From: Paractinoplanes abujensis
Lineage (GTDB): Bacteria; Actinomycetota; Actinomycetes; Mycobacteriales; Micromonosporaceae
Length of the DNA stretch: 64,000 nt
Assembly: GCF_014204895.1 (NCBI RefSeq)
Contig: NZ_JACHMF010000001.1
Location: forward strand, 4,402,001-4,466,000
Direction: 5' to 3'
A program made the position numbers and the translations under genes. Within the stretch, counting starts at the first letter, position 1; every line of letters begins with the position of its first letter. The notes beneath the pieces were generated by a model. It was not told the origin of the DNA, made no database searches, and saw nothing but the letters and a program-made list of their open reading frames with translations. Shown here in pieces: positions 25,937 through 35,645 of this stretch.

Positions 25937-26003
25937 AGTACCGCCGGTCTTTTACTGCGCCAACGCTAAGAGACCGCCGGTCTGATGTCAAGAGACCGGT
26001 GGT
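25937..26003. promoter_or_regulatory. triple TetR operator, AGACCGCCGGTCT-type
   Basis: Three related sites lie in the divergent SDR/TetR region. AGTACCGCCGGTCT (25937-25950) is nearly palindromic, AGACCGCCGGTCT (25971-25983) is a perfect inverted repeat with 6-bp arms, and AGACCGGTGGT (25993-26003) is a variant. The repeated AGACCG half-site is consistent with several TetR dimers repressing both promoters. Confidence 0.7.
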
Positions 26004-26023
26004 TCGTAATGTAGGATCCGACC

Positions 26024-26689
26024 GTGACGTTCCAACGAGCCCGGAGCGAGGAGCAGCGGGAGATCCGCCGCCGCGCGATCCTGGACACCGCCGCGGCGAT
26101 GCTCGACGAGATGCCCGTGGCCGAGATCAGCCTCAACGAGCTGAGCCGTCGCGTCGGCCTGGCCAAGTCGAACGTGCTGCGATATTTCGAGACGCGCGAG
26201 GCGGTGCTGCTCGAGCTGCTCAACCGGTTCATCCGGGAATGGCTGACCGCGCTGGCCGAGGAGCTGGAGGCCGGTGTCGACCCGCGTCTGCCCGCCGCCG
26301 ATCGGGCCCGCCTGCTGACCGGCGTCCTCAGCCGCTCCCTGGCCGACCGGCCGGTGCTGTGCGGCCTGTTCAACGCGCAGGGCAGCGTCCTGGAGCAGAA
26401 CGTCTCGTACGAGGTGGTCCGGCAGCACAAACGGGAATCGCTCGACAGCCTGGCCGTCGCGACCACGCTGATCCGCAAGCACCTGCCCGAGCTCGGCGAC
26501 AGCGCCCGGGCGTACTGCCTGCAGGTGCTGGTGCTGGCGGGCGCGCTGGCGGCCTACCTTCCGGCGCCACCGAGCGTGCTCGCGGTCTACGAGGCCGAAC
26601 CGGAGCTGGCCGCCATGCGGGCCACCCTGCACGAGGCGCTGCACCTCGCCGTCACGATGACGACGGTGGGCGCGCTGCCCCGCGACTGA
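26024..26689 (+). CDS. TetR-family regulator
   Basis: A 221-aa TetR-type repressor. Its N-terminal DNA-binding part is EQREIRRRAILDTAAAMLDE followed by ISLNELSRRVGLAKSNVLRYFETREAVLLELL. The remainder is helical (TetR_C). It begins with GTG at 26024, immediately after three operator copies, and faces the SDR gene. It probably represses that gene and itself and responds to a small hydrophobic inducer, which is inference from layout and family. Confidence 0.93.
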   Translation: MTFQRARSEEQREIRRRAILDTAAAMLDEMPVAEISLNELSRRVGLAKSNVLRYFETREAVLLELLNRFIREWLTALAEELEAGVDPRLPAADRARLLTGVLSRSLADRPVLCGLFNAQGSVLEQNVSYEVVRQHKRESLDSLAVATTLIRKHLPELGDSARAYCLQVLVLAGALAAYLPAPPSVLAVYEAEPELAAMRATLHEALHLAVTMTTVGALPRD

Positions 26690-26817
26690 CGTGCGCTGAC
26701 CCGTACGGGTGGGGGCCGCCGACCGCAAGGCCCGGTCTGCTCCGGCGGCAGCGGGCGGCCCTCGACCATGGCAGCACCGGTCCACGACGCCCGGCGGTGA
26801 CCCTTTACGCTCGGCCC

Positions 26818-27342
26818 GTGTACGAATCTTCGCGGATCTGCCGCTGCGTCATCTGCCACGACTACGGCGACCGCGACGAGTACGACGCCGCCGACCGGGG
26901 TGTGCTCGGCAACGTCGAGACGTTCGAGTGGAGCGTCACCGGTGTGCCCGCCGACGACAAGGGCCCCGGCTGGGCCTACACGATCGGCCGCTGGCACAGC
27001 CGGGGCGAGCCGGAGCTGGCCATGTTCGGGCTCAGGGACCTCGCCGTCATGCAGTCCTGCCTCAACATCCTGGGCAAACGCGACGGCCTGGCCGACGGCC
27101 AGTCGCACGACGACGTCGTCAACGGCTATCCCGTCCGGCTGCGGACCGTTCAGCCGGGCTGGTACAAGGCGTTCTTCGGCCACGGCATCTGGTTCTACCG
27201 CCGCCCGCCGATCCCGTTCCTCGAAGTGGTCTGGCCGGACCGCGACGGCACGTTCCCGTGGGAGAACGGCAGCCTCGCCCAGCCCCACCTGTGGCTGGAG
27301 CCGGGCGAGCACGTCCCGGGCGTCTGGACCCAGGACGTGTAG
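26818..27342 (+). CDS. DUF4262-like protein
   Basis: A protein of about 174 aa resembling DUF4262 proteins: a Cys pair near the start (SRICRCVICHDYGD), GWAYTIGRWHSRGEPELAMFGL in the middle and a Trp/Tyr-rich end (WYKAFFGHGIWFYRRPPIPFLEVVWPD). The biochemical role of the family is not known to me. GTG 26797 or 26818 are both possible. I took 26818, which starts just before the conserved Cys region. It is convergent with the xylosidase gene 7 bp away. Confidence 0.75.
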   Translation: MYESSRICRCVICHDYGDRDEYDAADRGVLGNVETFEWSVTGVPADDKGPGWAYTIGRWHSRGEPELAMFGLRDLAVMQSCLNILGKRDGLADGQSHDDVVNGYPVRLRTVQPGWYKAFFGHGIWFYRRPPIPFLEVVWPDRDGTFPWENGSLAQPHLWLEPGEHVPGVWTQDV

Positions 27343-27349
27343 ACCCGGG

Positions 27350-29317
27350 CTACCAGATGCGGGTGCGGGACTCGCCGGACGTCAGGGTGGCGATCGGGCC
27401 CGCGGTGAACCGGCCGTCGGCGGCCTTCCGCGCGCCCAGCAGGTCGACGTCGATGATCGCGGGGGTGCCGTCGCGCTCCTCGAACTCGGCGTCGGCGAAG
27501 CGGACCCGTTCCAGGTCGCGGCCCGTGACGGGGGCCAGGCGGGCGTCGTCGAACTCCGGGGGCAGGTCGGTCACCAGGTAGACGCCGTCGCCCTCGTCGG
27601 TCACGGTGGCCGTCGCCGTGGCCGTGACGAGCGGGTCGGTCTCGCCGTCGAAGGGGCGGGCGCCCGCCGTGTAGACGTTGCCCCGGGCGTAGACGGCCTG
27701 CACCACGTCGAGGTAGCGCTGGTGGTCGCCCGGCGGCTGGGACTGGATGCGCTCGATGTAGGCCTCGAACGAGGACGGGTAGCCGTCGTAGGCCGAGGTG
27801 CCCGGAAGCGCCGGGGCTTCGCCTTCGGCGCCGGGCCCGTACGCGCGGGCGGGGTCACCGCCGACGAACAGGTTGCTGACCCAGCGGTCGTCGCCGGCCC
27901 GGATGTACGCGTAGCCGGCGACCTGGGTGCTGTGCGGGCGGTGGTACGGGGTGGCCCGGTCCATGACGGCCTCGACGCGGACGGTGCCGCCGATCAGGTT
28001 GCTGACGAAAGCGCCGCCCTGGCTGAACAGCTCGATCGCGGCGGGCGAGGCGAAGACGTTGTGCTCGACCAGGTAGGGCCCGTGGGAGACCTCGATGAAG
28101 ATGTCGCGGCTGTTGTTGTAGAAGACGTTGCGCGAGATCCGGGTGCCCTGCGTCTGCCAGTCCAGCCAGGTGCCGAGCGAGCAGTCGTGGATGCGGTTGT
28201 GCCGGATCTCCACGTCGATCGCCGCGTGCAGCTTGATGCCGCCGATCTCGTAGCCGTAGAACTCGCGCTTGAGGGCGATGTTGTAGATGTGGTTGTCCTC
28301 GATGGTGGAGAACACGCAGCCCAGGTGACCGACGATGCCGTTCTGCCCGCAGTCGAAGATGGTGTTGCGGCGGATCACGTGCGAGCCGATGTGCTCCTTG
28401 TCCCACCCGATCTGCAGCGCCGAGAAGACCGACTCCAACTGATATTGGTAGCCCGGCTTGTCACCGCGCTCGGTGGCGTAGTTGTGGCCGGTCGAGGCCT
28501 CCTTGCCGATCGAGACGGCCGAGGTCTTGGCGTCGTGGATGACGTTGTCCTCGATGATCCAGCCCTTCGACCAGTTGGGCCCGATGAGGCCGGGCTGGTC
28601 GGCGGTCGGCGGCGTCCACGGCGTGGCGGCCTGGGCGAGCTCGAAGCCGCGCACGGTGATGTAGTCGAGGTGCGGCACGAGGGGGTAGAAGACCGACCGG
28701 CGTACGTTGATCTCGACCAGCTCGGCGTTGGGGTCGGCGCCTTGGAAGTTGGCCCGGATCGTGGTCGTGTCCGCGCCGACCGACGCGTGCCACACGAGCT
28801 TCGTCTGCTCGACGTTGCGGACCCGATCGGTCGTCCTGGTCCAGTTGTCGACGACCTCCGTACGGGCCTCGGGGGCGGCGACGGCTTCCGGCGAGTCGGC
28901 CTCGTAGAAGCTCAAGCCGTTGAGGTAGACGTCGCCCAGGTGCTTGTGCGCGGCACCCTCCGGATAGACGATCCAGTCGCCGCCGACCTCTTCCGCGTAC
29001 GGGTTGAAGTCGCCGAACAGCGAGTTGGGCACCTCGGCCCGCCACACCGTTCCCGATTCCTGCACCCAGCCGGTGATGCGCTCGGAGCCCTTGATGACGA
29101 CGTGCTCGCCCTCGGCGGCCTGGTAGGTGATGCGGCGCGCGTCGCTGAGCCCGCCGCGCCGGGGCTTGACCCACTCGCGGTACTCCCCCGCGTGCACGAT
29201 CACGGTGTCGCCCGCCTGCGCGACGGCGGCCGCGCGGTTGATCGTACGGAAGGGCTGGTCCTTCGACCCTGCGGCGGTGTCGGAGCCGGTGGTCGCCACA
29301 TGGAACTCGGAGGTCAT
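27350..29317 (-). CDS. GH120 beta-xylosidase (right-handed beta-helix)
   Basis: A 655-aa glycosidase. The sequence follows the GH120 beta-xylosidase of Thermoanaerobacterium (XylC) closely over its whole length, from memory of that protein: EFHVATTGSD at the start, RGGLSDARRITYQAAEGE, ATPWTPPTADQPGLIGPNWS and IVGHLGCVFSTIEDN, and so on to the end. The catalytic pair is Asp386 (GTWLDWQ) as nucleophile and Glu409 (FIEVSHGPY) as acid/base, 23 residues apart as in XylC (382/405). No signal peptide is seen, so it would cleave imported xylo-oligosaccharides in the cytoplasm. ATG 29317 is preferred to a longer reading. The neighbouring LacI gene and operator-like sites suggest substrate induction. 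Confidence 0.93.
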   Translation of the reverse strand: MTSEFHVATTGSDTAAGSKDQPFRTINRAAAVAQAGDTVIVHAGEYREWVKPRRGGLSDARRITYQAAEGEHVVIKGSERITGWVQESGTVWRAEVPNSLFGDFNPYAEEVGGDWIVYPEGAAHKHLGDVYLNGLSFYEADSPEAVAAPEARTEVVDNWTRTTDRVRNVEQTKLVWHASVGADTTTIRANFQGADPNAELVEINVRRSVFYPLVPHLDYITVRGFELAQAATPWTPPTADQPGLIGPNWSKGWIIEDNVIHDAKTSAVSIGKEASTGHNYATERGDKPGYQYQLESVFSALQIGWDKEHIGSHVIRRNTIFDCGQNGIVGHLGCVFSTIEDNHIYNIALKREFYGYEIGGIKLHAAIDVEIRHNRIHDCSLGTWLDWQTQGTRISRNVFYNNSRDIFIEVSHGPYLVEHNVFASPAAIELFSQGGAFVSNLIGGTVRVEAVMDRATPYHRPHSTQVAGYAYIRAGDDRWVSNLFVGGDPARAYGPGAEGEAPALPGTSAYDGYPSSFEAYIERIQSQPPGDHQRYLDVVQAVYARGNVYTAGARPFDGETDPLVTATATATVTDEGDGVYLVTDLPPEFDDARLAPVTGRDLERVRFADAEFEERDGTPAIIDVDLLGARKAADGRFTAGPIATLTSGESRTRIW

Positions 29318-29360
29318 CAGCGCAAGCCTTTCGACGAGGGGCGGAAGCGGGCCGGCCTCA

Positions 29361-29406
29361 ACGTTAGATTGCGAAAACATCATGTCAAGATGTCGAAAGT
29401 TTTCGA
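29361..29406 (-). promoter_or_regulatory. xylosidase promoter with LacI-type operator
   Basis: On the minus strand TTGACA (29388-29383) and TAACGT (29366-29361) are separated by 16 bp and could be the -35 and -10 boxes. Just upstream, TCGAAAGTTTTCGA (plus strand, 29393-29406) is a LacI/CcpA-like palindrome (TCGAAA arms), and a second half-site TTGCGAAAAC falls in the spacer. Binding by the adjacent LacI protein would block this promoter. Confidence 0.55.
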
Positions 29407-29429
29407 GGACTCCGGGGCCCGTCGCATTC

Positions 29430-30452
29430 TTATAGCCCAGGATCAGCGGCCGCGGTCGACTTCCGGACGATCAGCTGCGTGGCCAGCTCGACCCGGGGCG
29501 AGGCCAGTTCCTCCCCCGCGACCAGCCGGAGCAGGCGGCGCAGGGCGACCCGGCCCATCTCGGCGAACGGCTGGCGCACGGTGGTCAGCGGCGGCGCCGA
29601 CCACTGGGCCGCGGTGATGTCGTCGAAGCCCACCACGCTGACGTCCTCGGGCACCCGCAGGCCGAGCGTGCGGGCCGCCTCTATCGCGCCCAGCGCCTGC
29701 CCGTCGTTGGAGGCGAACAGCGCGGTGGGCCGGGGCGTACGCCCGAGCAGCTCGAGCGCCGCCGCGAAGCCGGCCTCGAAGGTGAACGGCCCTTCCGCCA
29801 TCAGCGCAGGGTCGCTGGTCAGGCCGCGCTGGGCCAGGGCGGCGTGATAGCCGTGCAGGCGGGCGATCGCCACCATCGCGCCCGCCGGGCCCTCGATGAA
29901 GCCGATCCGCCGGTGCCCCAGGTCGAGCAGGTGCTCGGTGGCCGCCATGCCGCCGTTGAAGTTGGTGGCGCCCACACTGGGCACGTCGGGACCGGGCAGG
30001 TTGATCGGATCGATCGTCACCACCGGGATCCGCTGCTCGGCGAACTGCCGCCACTGCCGGCTGTTGATCTCGGAGGTGACCAGGATCAGGCCCTCCCGGC
30101 GGGCCGTGGCCATCCGCCGGGCCCAGGCCGCGCCCAGCGGGTCCTCCGGGACGGTGCCCACCACGACCTCGACCCCGCCGGCGTCCGCGACCTCCAGCGC
30201 GCCGAACAGGATGTCGAGGTTGTTGGGCGTGCGCATGGCATCGAAGACCACTTCCACCGTACGGGTCTCCGGCTGCGCGCCGCCCAGGCCGCGCGCGACG
30301 TAGCCGTGCCGCACCAGCAGCGCCTCGATGCGGCGGCGGGTCTCCGCGGCCACGTCGGTGCGGCCGTTGACCACCTTGGAGACGGTCGGCACGGACACCC
30401 CGGCCTCCCGCGCGACGACGGCCAGCGTCGCGCGCTGCGGCTCACGAGTCAC
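29430..30452 (-). CDS. LacI-family regulator of the xylosidase gene
   Basis: A 340-aa LacI/GalR-type regulator. The N-terminal helix-turn-helix and hinge read [22 protein letters not shown], then [17 protein letters not shown]. Residues 65-340 are the periplasmic-binding-like sugar sensor ([26 protein letters not shown]). GTG 30452 follows GGGAGGGGG. It lies immediately upstream of the GH120 gene on the same strand, with that gene's promoter between them, which argues that it controls xylosidase expression in response to xylose or xylobiose. The ligand is inferred. Motifs AACGTT and TTGCGA also occur upstream of its own start (30485-30515). Confidence 0.92.
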   Translation of the reverse strand: MTREPQRATLAVVAREAGVSVPTVSKVVNGRTDVAAETRRRIEALLVRHGYVARGLGGAQPETRTVEVVFDAMRTPNNLDILFGALEVADAGGVEVVVGTVPEDPLGAAWARRMATARREGLILVTSEINSRQWRQFAEQRIPVVTIDPINLPGPDVPSVGATNFNGGMAATEHLLDLGHRRIGFIEGPAGAMVAIARLHGYHAALAQRGLTSDPALMAEGPFTFEAGFAAALELLGRTPRPTALFASNDGQALGAIEAARTLGLRVPEDVSVVGFDDITAAQWSAPPLTTVRQPFAEMGRVALRRLLRLVAGEELASPRVELATQLIVRKSTAAADPGL

Positions 30453-30587
30453 GGCGCCCCCTCCCAGAGCTTCGGCGAAAGCCAGTATCGCAACGTTCTC
30501 GCAACCGCAGGGTTCCTGATGGCCGGGCCGGCAGCCGCCGATCTTGCGGCCGACCGCTCGAACCGCGACCGCACCACGGAGATGCCA

Positions 30588-32192
30588 GTGAGCCCACGTA
30601 TCAAGCGCCTGCTCACCGACCGGCGCGTCGGCACCAAGATCATGGCCGCCGTCGGCGTGGTCTCCGTTCTCGGCGTGGGCAACGGCCTGTACGCGCTGAG
30701 CAGCCTCAGCGAGACCAATGATCAGGTCCGGCACGGCTTCACGCAGAACCAGGAGCTGAACAGCATCGGCAACCTGCGCGCCGCCGTCAACCGCACCTGG
30801 CTCGCCGTGGACGCTCACATGCTCTCCGGCAACGACACCGAGCGCGCCACCGCCGAGGCGGCCATCGCCAAGGCCGAGGTCGAGGTCGTGAAGTACTCCA
30901 AAGAGTTCCAGGCCTATCCGGTGGGTGCGGCCGCGCTGGCCACGGCGGCCGGCTTCGACAAGAACTGGGCCGAGTTCACCGAGATCGTCTCCGGTCAGGT
31001 GCTGCCGCTGTCCGAGCGCAACGCTCAGGCCCAGCTCAACACGTTGCGCGACGGCACGCTGGCCAAGGAGATGGCCGACGTCCGCACCGACCTGACTGCA
31101 CTGTCCGACATGACCGTCGCGGCCGGCGCCGAGCAGGCAGCGCGCGCCCAGTCGACCTACGAGTCCACCCGGACGCTGGTGATCGGCCTGCTCGCGGGCA
31201 GCCTGCTGATCGGCCTGGCCCTGGCGTACGCGATCGCCCGCATGATCGTCAAGCCGCTGGGCCGTAACGTCGACGCGCTCGAGCGCATCGCCCAGGGCGA
31301 CCTCACCGCCCGCGTCGAGGTGGAGAGCGACGACGAGGTCGGCCACATGTCGGAGACGCTGAACCGCACCGCCGTCGCCATGGGCGAGATGGTCGAGCGC
31401 ATCCAGAACAGCTCGACGCTGCTGGCCTCGGCCTCCGAGGAGCTGTCGGCCGTGTCGTCGGAGCTGTCGGCGTCCGCCGAGGAGACGTCGGCCCAGGTGT
31501 CCACGGTGTCGGAGTCGGCCTCCATGGTCTCGGCCAGCGTCACCACGGTGTCCGCGGGCGCCGAGGAGATGGGCGTGTCGATCCGCGAGATCTCCAACAA
31601 CGCCAACGAGGCGGCCGGGGTCGCGGCCGACGCGGCCCGTGCCGCCGAGAGCACCAACGCCAGCGTGGCCCGCCTCGTCGCAGCGTCCGGGCAGATCGGC
31701 TCGGTCGTCGCGCTGATCACCTCGATCGCCGAGCAGACCAACCTGCTCGCGCTCAACGCCACCATCGAGGCCGCGCGGGCCGGTGAGGCCGGCAAGGGCT
31801 TCGCCGTGGTGGCCAGCGAGGTCAAGGATCTGGCCCAGGAGACCGCCCGGGCCACCCAGGAGATCACCACCCAGGTCGGCGCGATCCAGGCCGAGAGCAA
31901 CGCCGCGGTCATCGCGATCCAGCAGATCGGCGAGGTCATCGGGACCATCAACGACTACACCACGACGATCGCGGCCGCCGTCGAGGAGCAGACCGCCACC
32001 ACGGCCGAGATCTCGCGCAGCGTCAACGAGGCCGCCATGGGCTCGACCAGCATCGCCGACACGATCGCGGGCGTCTCCGAGGCCGCCGCGCACGTCACCT
32101 CGGGCGCCTCGGACACGCAGCAGACCGCGGCCAGCCTGGCCCGGACGGCGGCCGAGCTGCAGGCCACGGTCTCGGTCTACCGCCTGGTCTGA
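30588..32192 (+). CDS. methyl-accepting chemotaxis protein
   Basis: A 534-aa chemoreceptor with a TM helix at about 18-40, a four-helix-bundle type periplasmic domain, a second TM helix at about 205-225, a HAMP domain ([21 protein letters not shown]) and a signalling coiled coil with the invariant tip ([32 protein letters not shown]). It should signal through CheA/CheW encoded elsewhere. The presence of an MCP implies motility, perhaps of spores. GTG 30588 with GGAG upstream is preferred to ATG 30582. It lies between the LacI and HxlR genes. A link to xylan sensing is conjecture. Its end overlaps the HxlR gene by 16 bp. Confidence 0.93.
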   Translation: MSPRIKRLLTDRRVGTKIMAAVGVVSVLGVGNGLYALSSLSETNDQVRHGFTQNQELNSIGNLRAAVNRTWLAVDAHMLSGNDTERATAEAAIAKAEVEVVKYSKEFQAYPVGAAALATAAGFDKNWAEFTEIVSGQVLPLSERNAQAQLNTLRDGTLAKEMADVRTDLTALSDMTVAAGAEQAARAQSTYESTRTLVIGLLAGSLLIGLALAYAIARMIVKPLGRNVDALERIAQGDLTARVEVESDDEVGHMSETLNRTAVAMGEMVERIQNSSTLLASASEELSAVSSELSASAEETSAQVSTVSESASMVSASVTTVSAGAEEMGVSIREISNNANEAAGVAADAARAAESTNASVARLVAASGQIGSVVALITSIAEQTNLLALNATIEAARAGEAGKGFAVVASEVKDLAQETARATQEITTQVGAIQAESNAAVIAIQQIGEVIGTINDYTTTIAAAVEEQTATTAEISRSVNEAAMGSTSIADTIAGVSEAAAHVTSGASDTQQTAASLARTAAELQATVSVYRLV

Positions 32193-32689
32193 CTGTGTGC
32201 GGCCACCGCCGCCTCGTACGCCGCTTGCAGTTCGGCGAAGACCGACGGGGTGCCCGGTGGCCGCGCCACGCCCAGGTGTTGTTCGCGCAGCTCGTCCATG
32301 AAGCGGTCCCACAGCTCGGGGCCGCCGCGTTCGAGCAGCTCGGCCCGGACGGAAAGCTCATGGCCGGCCGGCATGTGCCGGCGGCCCCACGAGCCGAGGG
32401 CGGCCATCACCGGCACGAGCTGCACGCCGGCCTCGGTCAGGCTGTACCGAATCTTCTGCTTGTGGGTCTCGTCGTCCGTGCGCCACAGCAAGCCGTGCGC
32501 GACCAGCCGGCGCAGCCGGTCGGCCAGGATGTTGGAGGCGATCCCCTCCTGCGAGCCGGTGAGCAGCTCGCGGAAGTAGTGCCGGTTGCCGAACATCATG
32601 TCCCGCAGCACGACCAGCGACCACCGGTCGCCCAGCACCTCGACGGCCAGGTTGATCGGGCAGCCCGACCGGTGCGTCTCCTCGTCCAT
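32177..32689 (-). CDS. HxlR-family regulator
   Basis: A 170-aa winged-helix protein of the HxlR type: [49 protein letters not shown] and [21 protein letters not shown] are diagnostic, and the Cys near the N-terminus is the redox or effector-sensing residue seen in some members. The C-terminal about 45 residues extend beyond the usual family length. ATG 32689 (MDEETHRSG) is chosen at the family start. It is divergent from the S51-like peptidase gene and may control it. Confidence 0.9.
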   Translation of the reverse strand: MDEETHRSGCPINLAVEVLGDRWSLVVLRDMMFGNRHYFRELLTGSQEGIASNILADRLRRLVAHGLLWRTDDETHKQKIRYSLTEAGVQLVPVMAALGSWGRRHMPAGHELSVRAELLERGGPELWDRFMDELREQHLGVARPPGTPSVFAELQAAYEAAVAAHSQTRR

Positions 32690-32768
32690 CGCGACCGATA
32701 GTACTTCGCAACCGGTGCTGCTACCGTCGTCCCACCTGGTTTCATTCTGCAATCAGTTGGAGACGCGC

Positions 32769-33437
32769 ATGAAGCTTCTGCTCACCTCCGGCGGCGTCCG
32801 GAACAAGAGCATCCACGACGCCCTGCTCGACCTGCTGGGCAAGCCGATCGGCGAGGCGACCGCCCTGTGCATCCCGACCGCGGGCTACGCCAACCCGGGC
32901 GGCATCAACCGGGCCTGGACCTTCATCGCCGGCGGGCCGCAGAACGAGTGCCCCATGACCGAACTGGGCTGGAAGTCCGTGGGCGTGCTCGAGCTGAGCG
33001 TCCTGCCCAGCCTCGATCCGGAACTCTGGACGCCGGCCGTCCGCGCGGCCGACGTGCTGCTGGTCAACGGCGGCGACCCGCTGTTCCTGCACCATTGGGT
33101 GCGCGAGTCGGGGCTGGCCGCCCTGCTGCCCGCGCTGGACGACACGGTCTGGGTGGGCCTGAGCGCCGGCAGCATGATCATGGCGCCGCGGATCGGCGAG
33201 GACTTCGTCGGCTGGCGCCCGCCCACCGGCGACGACAGCACACTCGGGATCGTCGACTTCTCGATCTTTCCGCACCTCGGCCACCCCGGCCTGCCCGAGA
33301 ACCACATGGGCGCCGCCGAGAAGTGGGCCGCCTCGCTCCCCGGCCCGTCGTACGCGATGGACGACGACACCGCCATCAAGATTGTCGGCGACACCGTCGA
33401 GGTCGTCTCGGAGGGCAACTGGACCTTCTTCGACTAG
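32769..33437 (+). CDS. peptidase E-like (S51) type 1 glutamine-amidotransferase-fold protein
   Basis: A 222-aa protein of the S51/class I GATase-like fold. VLLVNGGDPLFLHHWV and WVGLSAGSMIMAPRIGEDF contain the nucleophile Ser in the GxSAGS elbow, followed by the FSIFPHLGHP region that supplies the His. Such proteins hydrolyse Asp-X dipeptides or act as relatives with other amide substrates. ATG 32769 has GGAG seven bases upstream. It faces the HxlR gene across about 80 bp. Confidence 0.85.
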   Translation: MKLLLTSGGVRNKSIHDALLDLLGKPIGEATALCIPTAGYANPGGINRAWTFIAGGPQNECPMTELGWKSVGVLELSVLPSLDPELWTPAVRAADVLLVNGGDPLFLHHWVRESGLAALLPALDDTVWVGLSAGSMIMAPRIGEDFVGWRPPTGDDSTLGIVDFSIFPHLGHPGLPENHMGAAEKWAASLPGPSYAMDDDTAIKIVGDTVEVVSEGNWTFFD

Positions 33438-33529
33438 CAGACCGCTGCGAGCCGCGCGCGGGCCCCTCTCTCCGCCGTGACCTGCGCCCTTTTCGTATTT
33501 CGGCGACTGACTCCGGTTCCGGGGCGCTG

Positions 33530-33548
33530 TTAGGTTAGGCATCCCTTA
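33530..33548 (+). promoter_or_regulatory. IdeR/DtxR-type iron box
   Basis: TTAGGTTAGGCATCCCTTA matches 15 of 19 positions of the iron-box consensus (TTAGGTTAGGCTAACCTAA), with the left half perfect. It ends 16 bp before the ATG of the siderophore-binding protein, so iron-loaded IdeR/DmdR would repress the operon. Confidence 0.75.
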
Positions 33549-33564
33549 TTGAAGGAGTCCGCGC

Positions 33565-34605
33565 ATGCGCGCCCCCCGTTTGCTGGCCGCGGCCGTCGCC
33601 GCTGCCGCCGCCCTGGCTCTCACCGCCTGCGGTGGCGCCGACGAGTCCGACGAGACCCCCGCGGCCGGTGGCAGCTCCGCCGCCGCGCAGTTCCCGATCA
33701 CCATCAAGCACAAGCTCGGCACGACCACGATCGAGAAGAAGCCCGAGCGGGTCGCCACCGTGCAGTGGGAGAACCACGAGGTGCCGCTGGCGCTGGGCAT
33801 CGTGCCGGTCGGCATGGCCAAGGCCAACTTCGGCGACGACGACGGCGACGGCATGCTGCCCTGGGTCGGCGACAAGATCAAGGAGCTCGGCGGCCAGACC
33901 CCGGTCATGTTCGACGAGACCGACGGCATCGCGTTCGAGGCGGTCGCCGACACGAAGCCGGACGTCATCCTGGCCACCTACTCGGGCCTGACCCAGCAGG
34001 ACTACGACACCCTCAGCAAGATCGCGCCGGTGGTGGCGTACCCGGACGCGCCCTGGGCCACCCCGTGGCGCGACATCGTGAAGCTGAGCAGCCAGGCCCT
34101 GGGCCTCGCGGCCGAGGGCGACGCGCTGATCGCAAGCACCGAGAAGGCCATGAAGGACGCGGCCGCCACCAAGCCGCAGCTCGCGGGCAAGCAGACGATG
34201 TTCGTGACGCACATCGACCCGACCGACCTCAGCAAGATCGGCTACTACACGAGCCACGACACCCGTACCCAGTTCTTCAGCGACCTCGGTCTCACGATCG
34301 CCGACGTGGTGGAGAAGGACTCGGCCGGCACCGAGGCGTTCACGCTCGACAAGAGCTCCGAGCAGATCCAGGCGTTCGACGACGTGGACGTGATCGTGAT
34401 GTACTCCGACACCGAGGACCAGCTGGCCAAGCTGCAGGCCGACCCGCTGCTGTCGAAGATCCCGGCGGTCAAGCGCGGCTCGGTGGTGCAGCTCGTCGGC
34501 AGCACCCCGCTCGCCACCGCGGCCAACCCGACGGTGCTGGCCATCCCGTTCGTGCTCGACGACTACGTCAACCTGCTCGCGACCGCCGCCGACAAGGTGT
34601 CATGA
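33565..34605 (+). CDS. Fe3+-siderophore ABC transporter binding lipoprotein
   Basis: A 346-aa lipoprotein. The signal peptide ends with the lipobox LTAC (residues about 18-21), and a Ser/Ala/Asp-rich linker and a class III substrate-binding fold follow (IEKKPERVATVQWENHEVPLALG, then DVILATYSGLTQQDYDTLSKIAPVVAYP). It captures ferric siderophore outside the membrane and delivers it to the two permeases. RBS GAAGGAG. It is the first gene of a four-gene operon coupled by 4-bp overlaps and lies behind an iron box. No siderophore synthesis gene is visible, so uptake of an exogenous or unlinked siderophore is likely. Confidence 0.94.
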   Translation: MRAPRLLAAAVAAAAALALTACGGADESDETPAAGGSSAAAQFPITIKHKLGTTTIEKKPERVATVQWENHEVPLALGIVPVGMAKANFGDDDGDGMLPWVGDKIKELGGQTPVMFDETDGIAFEAVADTKPDVILATYSGLTQQDYDTLSKIAPVVAYPDAPWATPWRDIVKLSSQALGLAAEGDALIASTEKAMKDAAATKPQLAGKQTMFVTHIDPTDLSKIGYYTSHDTRTQFFSDLGLTIADVVEKDSAGTEAFTLDKSSEQIQAFDDVDVIVMYSDTEDQLAKLQADPLLSKIPAVKRGSVVQLVGSTPLATAANPTVLAIPFVLDDYVNLLATAADKVS

Positions 34606-35645
34606 CGCAGCTCGGCAACCGTCCCGTGCCGGGTCCCGCCGTCCGGCGGCGCCCGGCACGGGTGCGCACGCTCTGGCTCCTGGCCGCGCTGGTCGTGCTG
34701 GCCCTGCTCCTGGTGGCGTCGGTCGCGTTCGGCTCGCGCATCGTGCCGTGGTCCGACATCGTCGCCGGCGTGCAGGGCGGCGACGACAACCTGGGCCAGG
34801 CCGCCGTGGTCAAACGCCTTCCCCGTACGCTGCTGGCGCTCGTCGTCGGGGCCGCGCTCGGCCTGGCCGGCGCGGTCATGCAGGGCGTCACCCGCAACCC
34901 CCTGGCCGACCCGGGCATCCTCGGCGTGAACATGGGCGCCTCGCTGGCCGTCGTCACCGGCATCGTGACGTTCGGCCTCAGCTCGGCCACCTCCTACATC
35001 TGGGTGGCCATCGCGGGGGCAGCGGTCACGGCGATCTTCGTGTACGCCGTGGGCTCGCTCGGCCGCGGCGGCGCCACCCCGCTCAAGCTGGCCCTGGCCG
35101 GCGCGGCCATCTCGGCCGCCCTGGCCTCCCTGATCAGCGCGTTCGTGCTGCCCCGGAGCGACATCGCCACCGGGTTCCAGTCGTGGCAGATCGGCGGGGT
35201 CGGCGGCGCCTCCTACGACAGCCTGCGCCAGGCCGGGCCGTTCCTGCTCGCCGGCTTCGCGATCGCGCTGCTCTCGGCCAGGTCGCTCAACTCGCTCGCG
35301 CTCGGCGACGACCTCGCGGCCGGGCTGGGCGAACGCGTGGCCCTGGCCCGGGCCGTGGCGGCGCTGGGCGCGGTGCTGCTGTGCGGCGCGTCGACCGCGG
35401 TGGCCGGGCCCATCGCCTTCGTCGGGCTGGTCGTGCCGCACCTGTGCCGCCTGCTGATCGGGCTCGACCACCGCTGGCTGCTGCCGTTCTCGGCGGTCAC
35501 CGGCGCGGCCCTGCTGATCGCGGCCGACGTGGTGGGCCGGGTGGTGGCGCGGCCGCAGGAGATCGACGTCGGCATCATCACGGCGCTGATCGGCGCCCCG
35601 TTCTTCATCTCCATCGTCCGCCGGCAGAAGGTGCGCGAGCTGTGA
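34602..35645 (+). CDS. FecCD-family siderophore ABC permease (first)
   Basis: A 347-aa integral membrane protein of the FecCD/BtuC fold with about ten helices. The landmarks QGVTRNPLADPGILGVNMGASLAVV and GPIAFVGLVVPHLCRLL (coupling helix to the ATPase) are intact. It forms half of the translocation channel. ATG overlaps the upstream stop by four bases (ATGA), so the genes are translationally coupled. Confidence 0.95.
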   Translation: MTQLGNRPVPGPAVRRRPARVRTLWLLAALVVLALLLVASVAFGSRIVPWSDIVAGVQGGDDNLGQAAVVKRLPRTLLALVVGAALGLAGAVMQGVTRNPLADPGILGVNMGASLAVVTGIVTFGLSSATSYIWVAIAGAAVTAIFVYAVGSLGRGGATPLKLALAGAAISAALASLISAFVLPRSDIATGFQSWQIGGVGGASYDSLRQAGPFLLAGFAIALLSARSLNSLALGDDLAAGLGERVALARAVAALGAVLLCGASTAVAGPIAFVGLVVPHLCRLLIGLDHRWLLPFSAVTGAALLIAADVVGRVVARPQEIDVGIITALIGAPFFISIVRRQKVREL

